21,246 nt of DNA from JAFKKS01 sp039808325 (lineage in GTDB: Bacteria > Pseudomonadota > Alphaproteobacteria > Rhizobiales > Xanthobacteraceae), in NCBI GenBank assembly GCA_039808325.1, contig JBDHSU010000074.1:1-21246 (forward strand), in the 5' to 3' direction. Positions 1-8,066 of this stretch are shown one piece after another; position 1 is the first letter of the stretch, and each line of letters begins with the position of its first letter. The notes beneath the pieces are model-generated. The model did no database searches and was not told the origin of the DNA. It saw only the letters and a list, made by a program, of their open reading frames with translations. A program made the translations under genes and the position numbers.

Positions 1-1004
<1,004 letters not shown>

Positions 1005-1011
1005 GAAGTCC

Positions 1012-1046
1012 TCGGTTGTCATGCCCGCGAAAGCGGGCATCCAGTA
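1012..1046. repeat. REP-like hairpin repeat, copy A
   Basis: The core ATGCCCGC-GAAA-GCGGGCAT (1021-1040) is a perfect 8-bp stem with a 4-nt loop. The whole 35 nt recurs in opposite orientation at 13399-13433 with one difference, in the loop. Sequences of this kind are dispersed between genes in Bradyrhizobium-like genomes. It ends just upstream of the ribosome binding site of the CoA-transferase gene. Confidence 0.85.
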
Positions 1047-1086
1047 ATCCCGGTCTGCCGGTCACATGAGACATACGGCGTACCGG

Positions 1087-1140
1087 GTCCCCGCTGAAGC
1101 CTGTGCTCGGGCCGGCGAAGCCGGACCCGAAGGCGGGGAC
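1087..1140. repeat. Nested inverted repeat (extragenic palindrome)
   Basis: Outer arms GTCCCCGC (1087-1094) and GCGGGGAC (1133-1140) are perfect complements. They enclose an inner hairpin at 1107-1130 with a 10-bp stem, loop GAA and one bulged A. It lies between the end of the ABC operon and the CoA-transferase start. There is no T-tract, so it is not a classical intrinsic terminator, but it could stabilise or end the upstream mRNA. Confidence 0.7.
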
Positions 1141-1187
1141 GACACCTTATAGCGCGGCGACGGATATTGTCGCGCGCACGGCCTGAG

Positions 1188-2180
1188 TTATCGCAGATGG
1201 CAGGCCGCCAACTGTCCCGGCTTGACCTCGCGCAGCGCCGGGGCCTCGACGCGGCAGCGGTCGACAACGTAGGGACAGCGCGTGTGGAAGTGGCACCCCT
1301 TCGGGGGATTGACGGGGCTCGGGACGTCGCCCTGCAGCACGCGCTTTTGCCGCTTGACGGTCGGGTCCGGAACGGGAACCGCTGAGAGGAGGGACTCGGT
1401 GTAAGGGTGCTGCGGGCTGGTGAAGAGCGTGCGCTTGTCGGTGTATTCGACGATCCGACCGAGATACATCACCGCGATGCGATGGCTGATGTGCTCCACG
1501 ACCGCGAGGTTGTGCGAGATGAAGAGGTAGGCGAGCCCCATCTCCTTCTGCAGGTCCATCATCAGGTTGAGGACCTGCGCCTGGATCGAGACGTCGAGCG
1601 CGGAGACCGGCTCGTCGCCGACGATCAGTTTCGGGCGTAGTGCAAGAGCGCGCGCGATGCCGATGCGCTGGCGTTGCCCGCCGGAGAACTGGTGCGGGTA
1701 GTCGTTCATCTGCGCCTGGCGCAAGCCGACGCGATCGAACAGCGCCGCGACGCGCCGGTGGCGCTCCTTCGCATCCGCCAGTCCATGCACCTTCAGCGGT
1801 TCGCCGACGATGTCACCCGCCGACATGCGCGGATCGAGCGACGAGAACGGATCCTGGAAGATGATCTGCATCTGGCGGCGATAAGGCCGCAGATCCTTGC
1901 GGCTGCGATGCGTGATGTCCTCGCCGCCGACCTTGATCGCGCCGCCGGTCGGGTCGGTCAGGCGGAGCACCGTGCGTCCGACGGTGGATTTCCCGCAGCC
2001 GGATTCGCCGACTAGGCCGAGCGTCTCGCCGGCGCGGATGTCGAAGCTGACGCCGTCGACGGCGTAGACCGCGCCGACCTGGCGGCGCAGCACGCCTTTG
2101 TAGATCGGAAAGTGCTTCTTCAGGCCGGTGACTTCGAGCACCGGCGATGGGGCGGGGCCATGCGAGGCGATCTCAGGCAT
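1188..2180 (-). CDS. Oligopeptide/dipeptide ABC transporter ATP-binding protein (DppF/OppF type)
   Basis: One of two cytoplasmic ATPases that power the importer encoded upstream. From the ATG at 2180 it has 330 residues. Walker A GESGCGKST is at 58-66, Q-loop Gln109, signature FSGGQ ending at 169, Walker B LIVGDE with Glu190, and switch His223. The C-terminal oligopeptide-ATPase extension carries cysteines at about 296, 302, 309 and 327 (CHFHTRCPYVVDRC), a pattern linked to an iron-sulfur cluster in some DppD/OppD proteins. An ATG at 2192 is also possible, but GGAG lies 6 nt before the 2180 codon and nothing similar precedes 2192. The start overlaps the end of the other ATPase gene, which suggests translational coupling. 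Confidence 0.95.
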   Translation of the reverse strand: MPEIASHGPAPSPVLEVTGLKKHFPIYKGVLRRQVGAVYAVDGVSFDIRAGETLGLVGESGCGKSTVGRTVLRLTDPTGGAIKVGGEDITHRSRKDLRPYRRQMQIIFQDPFSSLDPRMSAGDIVGEPLKVHGLADAKERHRRVAALFDRVGLRQAQMNDYPHQFSGGQRQRIGIARALALRPKLIVGDEPVSALDVSIQAQVLNLMMDLQKEMGLAYLFISHNLAVVEHISHRIAVMYLGRIVEYTDKRTLFTSPQHPYTESLLSAVPVPDPTVKRQKRVLQGDVPSPVNPPKGCHFHTRCPYVVDRCRVEAPALREVKPGQLAACHLR

Positions 2181-3234
2181 GCGGCGCTCCATAAAGCGCG
2201 TCGGAGCGCCAGCACGCCGCCCAGTGCTGTTCGCGCTTTTCCTCGAACGGCGGGTATTCGCGGCGGCACTTGTCCTCGGCGAAAGGACAGCGCGGCGCGA
2301 AGGTGCAGCCGGTCGGCAGGTTGGAAAGCGCGGGCACCGTTCCTTCGATCTCCTGCAGGCGCGCGCCGGTCTCGGTCGCCTCGCCGCGCATGAGGCCGAG
2401 GCGCGGGATCGAGGCCATCAGGCCGTGGGTGTAGGGATGCAGCGGTCGCGCGAAGAGTTCGCCGACCGGCGCTTCCTCGACCTTCCGGCCGGCATACATC
2501 ACGATCACGCGCTGCGCCGTCTCGGCGACGACGCCGAGATCGTGCGTGATCAGGACCACCGCGGTTCCGAGCTTTTGCTGAAGCTGCAGGATGATGTCGA
2601 GAATCTGCGCCTGAATGGTGACGTCGAGCGCCGTCGTCGGCTCGTCGGCGATCAGGACTTTCGGGTTACAGGCGAGCGCCATCGCGATCATGGCGCGCTG
2701 GCGCATGCCGCCGGACAACTGATGCGGATACTCGTTGGCGCGTTGCGCCGGCTCCGGAATATTGACGAGCCGCAGCATATCGACCGCCTTCCGCTCCGCC
2801 TCGGCGCGGCCGATCGACTGGTGCAGCAGCAGCGCCTCGGCGATCTGCCAGCCGATCGTCATGATCGGATTGAGCGACGTCATCGGCTCCTGGAAGATCA
2901 TCGAGATCTTTCCGCCGCGCATGTGCCGCATGGCGAGGTCGTCGAGCGTGAGGAGGTCGACGCCGTCGAGTTTCACCGAACCGCCGGCGATGCGGCCGGG
3001 AGGGTTCGGCACCAGCCGCATCAGCGACAACGCCGTCATGCTCTTGCCGCAGCCGGATTCGCCGACGATCGCCAGCGTCTCTCCGGGCATCAGGGAAAAG
3101 GAGATGTCGTTGACCGCGGTGAGTTCGCCGATCCGCGTGTCGAAGACGGTGCGAAGCCCCTTGACTTCGAGCAACGGCGCGGCCGCCTGGCTTGCAGGCG
3201 GCGGGTGCGCGTCGGGTTCGCCTATCGAGGTCAT
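2173..3234 (-). CDS. Oligopeptide/dipeptide ABC transporter ATP-binding protein (DppD/OppD type)
   Basis: Second ATPase of the importer, 353 residues from the ATG at 3234. Walker A is GESGCGKSM (58-66), with Met where Thr is commoner, as often seen in DppD. Q-loop Gln115, signature LSGGM (173-177), Walker B VLIADE with Glu198 and switch His231 follow. The C-terminal extension has Cys310, 316, 323 and 341 (CTFAPRCPFAEDKC). A longer frame to 3291 exists but would run into the permease gene ending at 3251, and its extra 19 residues do not look family-like. The chosen start lies 16 nt after the permease stop. The ribosome binding site is weak, so expression may rely on coupling. Confidence 0.94.
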   Translation of the reverse strand: MTSIGEPDAHPPPASQAAAPLLEVKGLRTVFDTRIGELTAVNDISFSLMPGETLAIVGESGCGKSMTALSLMRLVPNPPGRIAGGSVKLDGVDLLTLDDLAMRHMRGGKISMIFQEPMTSLNPIMTIGWQIAEALLLHQSIGRAEAERKAVDMLRLVNIPEPAQRANEYPHQLSGGMRQRAMIAMALACNPKVLIADEPTTALDVTIQAQILDIILQLQQKLGTAVVLITHDLGVVAETAQRVIVMYAGRKVEEAPVGELFARPLHPYTHGLMASIPRLGLMRGEATETGARLQEIEGTVPALSNLPTGCTFAPRCPFAEDKCRREYPPFEEKREQHWAACWRSDALYGAPHA

Positions 3235-3250
3235 TGCACGCCCCGCCGCA

Positions 3251-4159
3251 TCAGTTCCGCAGCCTCGGATCGAGGATGTCGCGCAGCGCATCGCCGAGCA
3301 GATTAGTGCCGAACACCGCGAGGCTGATGGCGATGCCCGGGAAGATCACCAGCCATGGCGCGGTGCGCACATATTCCGCCGCCGATTCCGACAGCATGCG
3401 CCCCCACGACGGATAAGGCTCGGGGATGCCCAAGCCGAGAAAGGACAACGACGCCTCGGTGAGGATGGCGGCGCCGAGCTGCGCGGTGGCGATGACAATC
3501 AGCGGCGCGAGCGTGTTCGGCAGGACGTGGCGGATGGCGATGCGCGTTTCGCTCATGCCGACGGCGCGCGCGGCTTCCACGAACGGCTGTTCGCGCAGCG
3601 CCAGCGTGTTGGAGCGCACGACGCGCGCCGAGTAGGGGATGAGCGGTATCGCGATCGCGATGATGGTGTTGGTGAGGCTCGGCCCGAGGGACGCGGCCAT
3701 CACCAGCGCCAGCACCAGCACCGGCATCGCCTGCAGGACGTCGACGATGCGCTGAACGATCAGGTCCGTCCAGCCGCCGAGATACCCGGAAGCGAGCCCA
3801 AGGATCACGCCGAACAGGCAGCCGAGCGCGGTCGATCCGAGGCCCACCGCGAGCGAGATGCGGGCGCCGTAGACAATGCGGCTGAACATGTCGCGGCCCA
3901 TGAAATCGGAGCCGAACCAGTGGCTGGCGTCGGGCGCTCCAAGCGAGATGGCGGAATTCGTCGACAGCGGATCGAAGGCGGTGATGAAGTCGGCGAAGAT
4001 CGCGCAGAAGACAAAAACGATCATGATGAATGCGCCGATGGCGCCGAGCGGGTGCTGCAGCGCCATGCGGCCGATGGCGCGGCCGATGCCTTCCTCGCCC
4101 GCATTGACGGGCACCGGTTGGGCGGCGACATCGGTGCCATGCATGCTCTGATCAGCCAT
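3251..4159 (-). CDS. Oligopeptide/dipeptide ABC transporter permease (DppC/OppC type)
   Basis: Inner-membrane channel subunit, 302 residues. A short cytoplasmic N-terminus is followed by a first membrane span (about 38-60), then the conserved periplasmic part with HWFGSDFMGRDMFSR (80-94). The remaining spans and the EAA coupling loop EAARAVGMSETRIAIRHVLP (195-214), which docks onto the ATPases, follow. The ending SFLGLGIPEPYPSWGRML (239-256) and LGDALRDILDPRLRN is characteristic. The start is 12 nt after the first permease's stop. A second Met at codon 6 is an alternative. It pairs with the DppB-type permease encoded just upstream. Confidence 0.95.
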   Translation of the reverse strand: MADQSMHGTDVAAQPVPVNAGEEGIGRAIGRMALQHPLGAIGAFIMIVFVFCAIFADFITAFDPLSTNSAISLGAPDASHWFGSDFMGRDMFSRIVYGARISLAVGLGSTALGCLFGVILGLASGYLGGWTDLIVQRIVDVLQAMPVLVLALVMAASLGPSLTNTIIAIAIPLIPYSARVVRSNTLALREQPFVEAARAVGMSETRIAIRHVLPNTLAPLIVIATAQLGAAILTEASLSFLGLGIPEPYPSWGRMLSESAAEYVRTAPWLVIFPGIAISLAVFGTNLLGDALRDILDPRLRN

Positions 4160-4171
4160 CGCGCGCCACGC

Positions 4172-5116
4172 TCAAGAGTATTTGATGCGCGGGTCGAGCA
4201 CCGCGTAAAGCATGTCGACGAGGAAATTGATGAAGACCGCGATGATCGCGACGAACATCACCAGGTTCTGAACGATCGGATAGTCGCGCCAGCGGATCGC
4301 CTCGACAAGGAAGCGGGCGACGCCGGGGATGTTGAAGACCGTCTCGGTCACGATCAGCCCGCCCATCAGGAACGCCGCCTCGATTCCGATGACGGTGACG
4401 ACCGGCAGGATCGCGTTGCGCAGCGCATGGCGGTAATTCACGGTCGCGTCCGAGGCGCCCTTGGCGCGCGCCGTGCGAATGTAGTCCTGCCGCATGATCT
4501 CGAGCATCGAGGAGCGGGTCAGGCGCATGATCAGCGCGGAGCTGCGGAAGCCGACCGCGAGCGCCGGAATACTGTAGAGCAGCAGCGCGTCCCAGAAGGT
4601 CGCGGGCTGATCGGTGTAGATCGGGAGCGTTCCGAAATAAGCGACGAACCCCATGAGGATCAGCAGGGCGAGCCAGAATGACGGCATCGACAGGCCGCTG
4701 AGGCTGACGACGCGCAGCATATAATCCAGCGCCGTGTTCTGCCGTACCGCGCTGATGACGCCGAGCGGCACGCCGAACGCGACGGAAAAGGCAAGGGCGA
4801 GGCCCGCAAGCTTCGCGGTGATCGGAATGCGCGGAAGGATCTCCGCGAGCGCCGGCTTCTCGGACAGGAAGGAATACCCGAGGTCGCCGTGGAGAAGCCC
4901 GCTGATCCACGCGACGTACTGCACCATGATCGGCTGATCGAGGCCGAATTGCCGCTCGAGATCGGCCTTGTCGGCCGGGTTGATCATGCCGGCTGCGTCA
5001 AAAAGGATGTCGGCAATATTGCCCGGCACGAGCCGTAGCATCACGAACACGAGGATGGAGATCCCGACCAGGGTCAGGAGCATGAGGAAGAAGCGCCTGA
5101 TGACATAGGCCGCCAA
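4172..5116 (-). CDS. Oligopeptide/dipeptide ABC transporter permease (DppB/OppB type), TTG start
   Basis: First inner-membrane permease, 314 residues. The N-terminus MAAYVIRRFFLMLLTLVGIS is the standard DppB opening and forms the first span. The family loop with GLDQPIMVQYVAWISGLLHG (58-77) and GDLGYSF follows, and the EAA loop DYIRTARAKGASDATVNYRH is at 211-230. The end DMLYAVLDPRIKYS is typical. The only start that keeps the family N-terminus is TTG at 5116, preceded by AGAGGG with about 7 nt spacing. The gap to the binding-protein gene is 122 nt and holds a strong hairpin, while gaps to the genes after it are very short. The TTG start may hold down permease synthesis. Confidence 0.93.
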   Translation of the reverse strand: MAAYVIRRFFLMLLTLVGISILVFVMLRLVPGNIADILFDAAGMINPADKADLERQFGLDQPIMVQYVAWISGLLHGDLGYSFLSEKPALAEILPRIPITAKLAGLALAFSVAFGVPLGVISAVRQNTALDYMLRVVSLSGLSMPSFWLALLILMGFVAYFGTLPIYTDQPATFWDALLLYSIPALAVGFRSSALIMRLTRSSMLEIMRQDYIRTARAKGASDATVNYRHALRNAILPVVTVIGIEAAFLMGGLIVTETVFNIPGVARFLVEAIRWRDYPIVQNLVMFVAIIAVFINFLVDMLYAVLDPRIKYS

Positions 5117-5190
5117 GGTCCCGCCCTCTGTCTAAAGATCGACTGTCGGCTGCCGGTGGCGGCCGCGCACAGTCATTTCAGAGACGACAA

Positions 5191-5221
5191 GCCTTCGGAG
5201 ACGCGGCGCGTCCTCGAAGGC
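5191..5221. repeat. Strong intercistronic hairpin between binding-protein and permease genes
   Basis: Bases 5191-5205 and 5207-5221 form a 15-bp stem with one wobble and one mismatch around a central G. In transcripts of the ABC operon it would sit just after the binding-protein stop. Such hairpins are known in importer operons, for example between malE and malF, to protect the upstream message and raise the binding-protein to permease ratio. The arm start CCTTCGGAG resembles the repeat at 13346-13392, so it may be a REP-type copy. No T-run follows. Confidence 0.75.
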
Positions 5222-5238
5222 CTGATCGTTGCTGGCGA

Positions 5239-6849
5239 TCACTTGTCGAGCCAGACGTCCTCGTAGCGGTAGCCGTTGTACGAGCTGTTGGACATGATCG
5301 TGATGTTCTTCACGTAAGGCTGCCAACAGGTCGCCGTCCGGCCGTGAAAGAGGATCGGACGCGCGACATCTTCCTGCAGTTGCTTGTCGATCTCCCAGAC
5401 CAGCTTCTTGCGCTTCGCCTGGTCGGTCTCCTGCGACTGCTCGTCGAACTTCTTCTGCAGGTCCTTGTTGCAATAGTGCGTGTAGTTGCGCTCCGATCCG
5501 CAGCCGTAGTTCTCGTAGAAGTTCTGGTCGGGATCGTCGATGCCGGCGCCGGTGAGGTTGAGGCCGACGGCGTAGTCGCCGCGCGCGATCTTCGCGAACC
5601 AGATGCCGGTGTCCACGACCTCCAGCTCGCCGTCGATATAAATGTCCTTGAGCTGGTCGATGAGGATCACCGCCGGGTCGCGGTACACGGCGATATTGCG
5701 GGTCGACACCTTCACCTTGAGCCGCTTGTCGGGACCGTAGCCGGCTTTCTCCATCAACTTGCGGCCTTCCTCGCGGTTTTTCTTCACGTCCGGCCCGTAG
5801 CCAGGAACGGTCTCCAGCATATCCTTCGGCATGCCCCAGACGCCTGACGGTGGCGGAAGCATGGCGCCGCCGATATCGGCCTGACCTTCGAACATGATGT
5901 CGACGAACGCCTTGTGGTCGATCGCGAGCGCCATCGCGCGGCGGATGTCGGCGTTGTTGAAGGGCTCCTTGTCGCGATTGACGATCAGGTTCGTCGCGAC
6001 ATTGTTCGACTCCAGATCGCAGATGGCGTTTGGCGCCTGCGATTTCACGTCCTTGAGCAACGGAACCGAAACCTCGGTCGGGAACGTCATGTCGACCTTG
6101 CCGGCGATGAAGGCGAGCATTGCCGTCGAGCGGTTCGGGATGATGGGAAATTCGATGCCGTCGAGATACGGCAGTCCTTTTTTCCAGTAGTCCGTATTCT
6201 TCGTCAGCTTGATGATTTCGTTCTGACGCATCTCGACGAATTTGAACGGACCGGTGCCGATCGGATGCGCGCGCATCTGCGCCGGAGAGACGTGACAGGG
6301 ATAGACCGGCGAATAGCCCGACGCGAGCAGCGCGAGCAGTGCAGGCTGCGGGCGCTTCACGTGGAACGTTGCCTCATAGTCGCCGTTGACGGTGACTTCC
6401 GAGACGTTGTTGTACCAACCTTTGCGCGGGTTCTTGCGGAACTTCTGCTCGGACTTGCCCATCAGCATGTCCCAGGTGCACTTCACGTCCTTCGCGGTGA
6501 ACGGCTTGCCGTCATGCCACTTCACGCCTTGCCGCAGCTTGAAGGTGAGCTGTGTCTTGTCGGCATTCCAGGCCCAGCTTTCGGCGAGCTCCGGCTTGAT
6601 CGTGTCCATGCTGTTCTGCGCCTTGTGCTGGTCGTAGATCACAAGGTTGTTGAACACGGACATCATCGGCACGTTGGTGGAGTAGGTCGCCTCCTCGTGG
6701 ATCGAGATGCCCCCCGGCGTTTCACGTTCGTAGATCTTGAAAATGCCGCCGTGCTTCGGCTCCGCGGCGCTGGCGTTGCTTACGGCCAATGTACCAAGCG
6801 CCGTCACGCCGAATGTCATGACGGCCAAGCCGAGATACGAGGCTTTCAT
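5239..6849 (-). CDS. Periplasmic solute-binding protein, family 5 (peptide/nickel/oligopeptide type)
   Basis: Captures the importer's ligand in the periplasm. It has 536 residues, normal for SBP_bac_5. A signal peptide spans residues 1-28 (MKASYLGLAVMTFGVTALGT, then AVSNASA before AEPKHGG). Domain features include LAESWAWNADKTQLTFKLRQ, GVKWHDGKPFTAKDV, GTGPFKFVEM and IRRAMALAIDHKAF. GGGAGG lies 7 nt before the ATG. There is no lipobox, as expected for a Gram-negative periplasmic protein. It heads a five-gene transport operon. The family binds peptides but also opines, glutathione, nickel and other small molecules, so the ligand stays open; the acyl-CoA genes around it hint at a carboxylate-bearing compound. 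Confidence in the family is high, in the ligand nil. Confidence 0.95.
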   Translation of the reverse strand: MKASYLGLAVMTFGVTALGTLAVSNASAAEPKHGGIFKIYERETPGGISIHEEATYSTNVPMMSVFNNLVIYDQHKAQNSMDTIKPELAESWAWNADKTQLTFKLRQGVKWHDGKPFTAKDVKCTWDMLMGKSEQKFRKNPRKGWYNNVSEVTVNGDYEATFHVKRPQPALLALLASGYSPVYPCHVSPAQMRAHPIGTGPFKFVEMRQNEIIKLTKNTDYWKKGLPYLDGIEFPIIPNRSTAMLAFIAGKVDMTFPTEVSVPLLKDVKSQAPNAICDLESNNVATNLIVNRDKEPFNNADIRRAMALAIDHKAFVDIMFEGQADIGGAMLPPPSGVWGMPKDMLETVPGYGPDVKKNREEGRKLMEKAGYGPDKRLKVKVSTRNIAVYRDPAVILIDQLKDIYIDGELEVVDTGIWFAKIARGDYAVGLNLTGAGIDDPDQNFYENYGCGSERNYTHYCNKDLQKKFDEQSQETDQAKRKKLVWEIDKQLQEDVARPILFHGRTATCWQPYVKNITIMSNSSYNGYRYEDVWLDK

Positions 6850-6928
6850 CCAAATCCCTCCCGTTCGATGCGGCCCGTACGCCGTTTGCCGGCTCCATGT
6901 ACGCTGCCATTTTCGTTCTTATGCGCAC

Positions 6929-6957
6929 ACGCTAAACGCTGGAATTTTTTCAATCAA
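6929..6957 (-). promoter_or_regulatory. Weak candidate promoter for the ABC importer operon
   Basis: On the reverse strand TTGATT (6952-6957) is followed after 17 nt by TAGCGT (6929-6934), with an A/T-rich spacer, about 75 nt before the binding-protein gene. The -10 match is poor (3 of 6). The 257-nt gap 6850-7106 also contains a GCCCGG/CCGGGC hairpin at 7012-7031 just past the crotonase gene, without a T-tract. Nothing else was recognised in the gap. Confidence 0.2.
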
Positions 6958-7106
6958 CCCGAAAGGTTGCTGCGCCGTACCTACCAAGGTTTACGTTGCA
7001 GCGTCGATCGTGCCCGGTATGCGTGCCGGGCCAATTGGCTGTTGGCATGAGGTTGCGACGTCGGGCGCGGGCGGCGGAAACGGTATCCCCATCAGGTCGA
7101 TCGCGC

Positions 7107-7922
7107 TCAACGGCCGGTGAACTCCGGTTTTCGTTTCTCCATGAAATGCGCGATTCCCTCGCGGAAATCCTCGGTATCCTTGCAAAGCGCCTGTTCGCGG
7201 ACGGAGATGACGCTCGCCTCGGCGAGCGATTGGAACATTCCCTCGTAAACCTGCCGTTTGATGATGCCGACCGCGCGCGGCGAAGAGAGGTTCGCGATCT
7301 CCGCCGCATAGGCCTGCACGGCCTCGCGGAAGCCGTCGACGGGAAGCATGCGCAGGAGTCCCATCGCTTCGGCGTCGAGGGCCGGAATCGGCCGCGCCGA
7401 ATAGAGCAGGTCGAGCGCATTCATCGGCCCGACGAGGCGCGGCAGAATCCACGCGGCGCCATGTTCCGCGATGAGGCCGCGGCGCGCGAAGGCGGTCGTC
7501 AATTTCGCGCCCTCGACCATGAAGCGGATGTCGCAATACAGCGTGAGCACGAAGCCGATTCCGGCGACCGGACCGTTGATGGCCGCGATGATGGGTTTGG
7601 CGATCGCGAGCATGTAGCTCAGGCGCTGCGCGAAATTCGCGGCCATGCCTGCGGTCGAGCTTTCGTCGGGCGTCAGCAGCGATCCTTGCCCGGCGGCAAC
7701 GGAAGACAGGCGCGCCATGTCGGCGCCGGCGCAGAAGCCACGTCCGGCGCCGGTGATGACGATGGCGCGAATCCCCTGATCGGCTTCCGCGCGCATCAGC
7801 GCCGCGCGCAACTGCTCCGCCATGTCGGGCGTCCAGGCATTGAGACGGTGAGGGCGGTTCAGGGTGATCGTGGCGACGCGGTCCGCCGCCCCGTAAAGCA
7901 CTTGGCTGCTGTCGGCGCTCAT
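7107..7922 (-). CDS. Crotonase-family protein (enoyl-CoA hydratase/isomerase)
   Basis: Acts on acyl-CoA thioesters in the cytosol; 271 residues, normal length. Oxyanion-hole segments are present: GRGFCAGADM (60-69) and NGPVAGIGF (116-124). The two glutamates that catalyse hydration in classical enoyl-CoA hydratases appear to be replaced (GFVL where CEL is usual; ARR in the second site). An acidic residue, Glu153 in GLIAEHGAAW, falls where delta3,delta2-enoyl-CoA isomerases and PaaG-like enzymes carry their catalytic acid. Isomerase activity is therefore as plausible as hydratase activity. The ATG at 7922 is chosen because GGAGAGG precedes it by 9 nt; the frame extends to 7970. It diverges from the acyl-CoA dehydrogenase operon. 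Confidence 0.93.
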   Translation of the reverse strand: MSADSSQVLYGAADRVATITLNRPHRLNAWTPDMAEQLRAALMRAEADQGIRAIVITGAGRGFCAGADMARLSSVAAGQGSLLTPDESSTAGMAANFAQRLSYMLAIAKPIIAAINGPVAGIGFVLTLYCDIRFMVEGAKLTTAFARRGLIAEHGAAWILPRLVGPMNALDLLYSARPIPALDAEAMGLLRMLPVDGFREAVQAYAAEIANLSSPRAVGIIKRQVYEGMFQSLAEASVISVREQALCKDTEDFREGIAHFMEKRKPEFTGR

Positions 7923-8066
7923 GGCTTCCAACCTCTCCATTCCCGGGACGCATGCATCCACCGCATCCATCCTGGCGGACGATGCTTGCCAAGGCTACCG
8001 CTTGCCCGCACCATGGCGCCGCGCGCACCCAAGGTGCCGTAGAGACCGCGTTTGGCAGGGGTGCCC
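7923..8066. promoter_or_regulatory. Divergent intergenic region between crotonase and acyl-CoA dehydrogenase operon
   Basis: These 144 nt must hold the promoters for both directions. No convincing -35/-10 pair was found. Short direct repeats are visible: GCATCCA at 7954-7960 and 7963-7969, and GCTTGCC at 7984-7990 and 8000-8006, the latter 16 nt apart on nearly the same helix face. They could be operator half-sites, but no regulator gene lies in the window to support this. Confidence 0.3.

Noticed and set aside
2735..4681. 648-residue open frame on the plus strand opposite the permease and ATPase genes
   Set aside because: It is antisense to three well-defined transporter genes, its product is Arg/Asp/His-rich without any motif, and it is explained by the G/C third-position bias of the true genes.
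6956..6970. CAACC/GGTTG hairpin next to a run of T as terminator
   Set aside because: On the plus strand the T-run precedes the stem instead of following it, and no plus-strand gene ends there.
7012..7031. GCCCGG/CCGGGC hairpin as intrinsic terminator of the crotonase gene
   Set aside because: Only 6 bp with an 8-nt loop and no T-tract on either strand.
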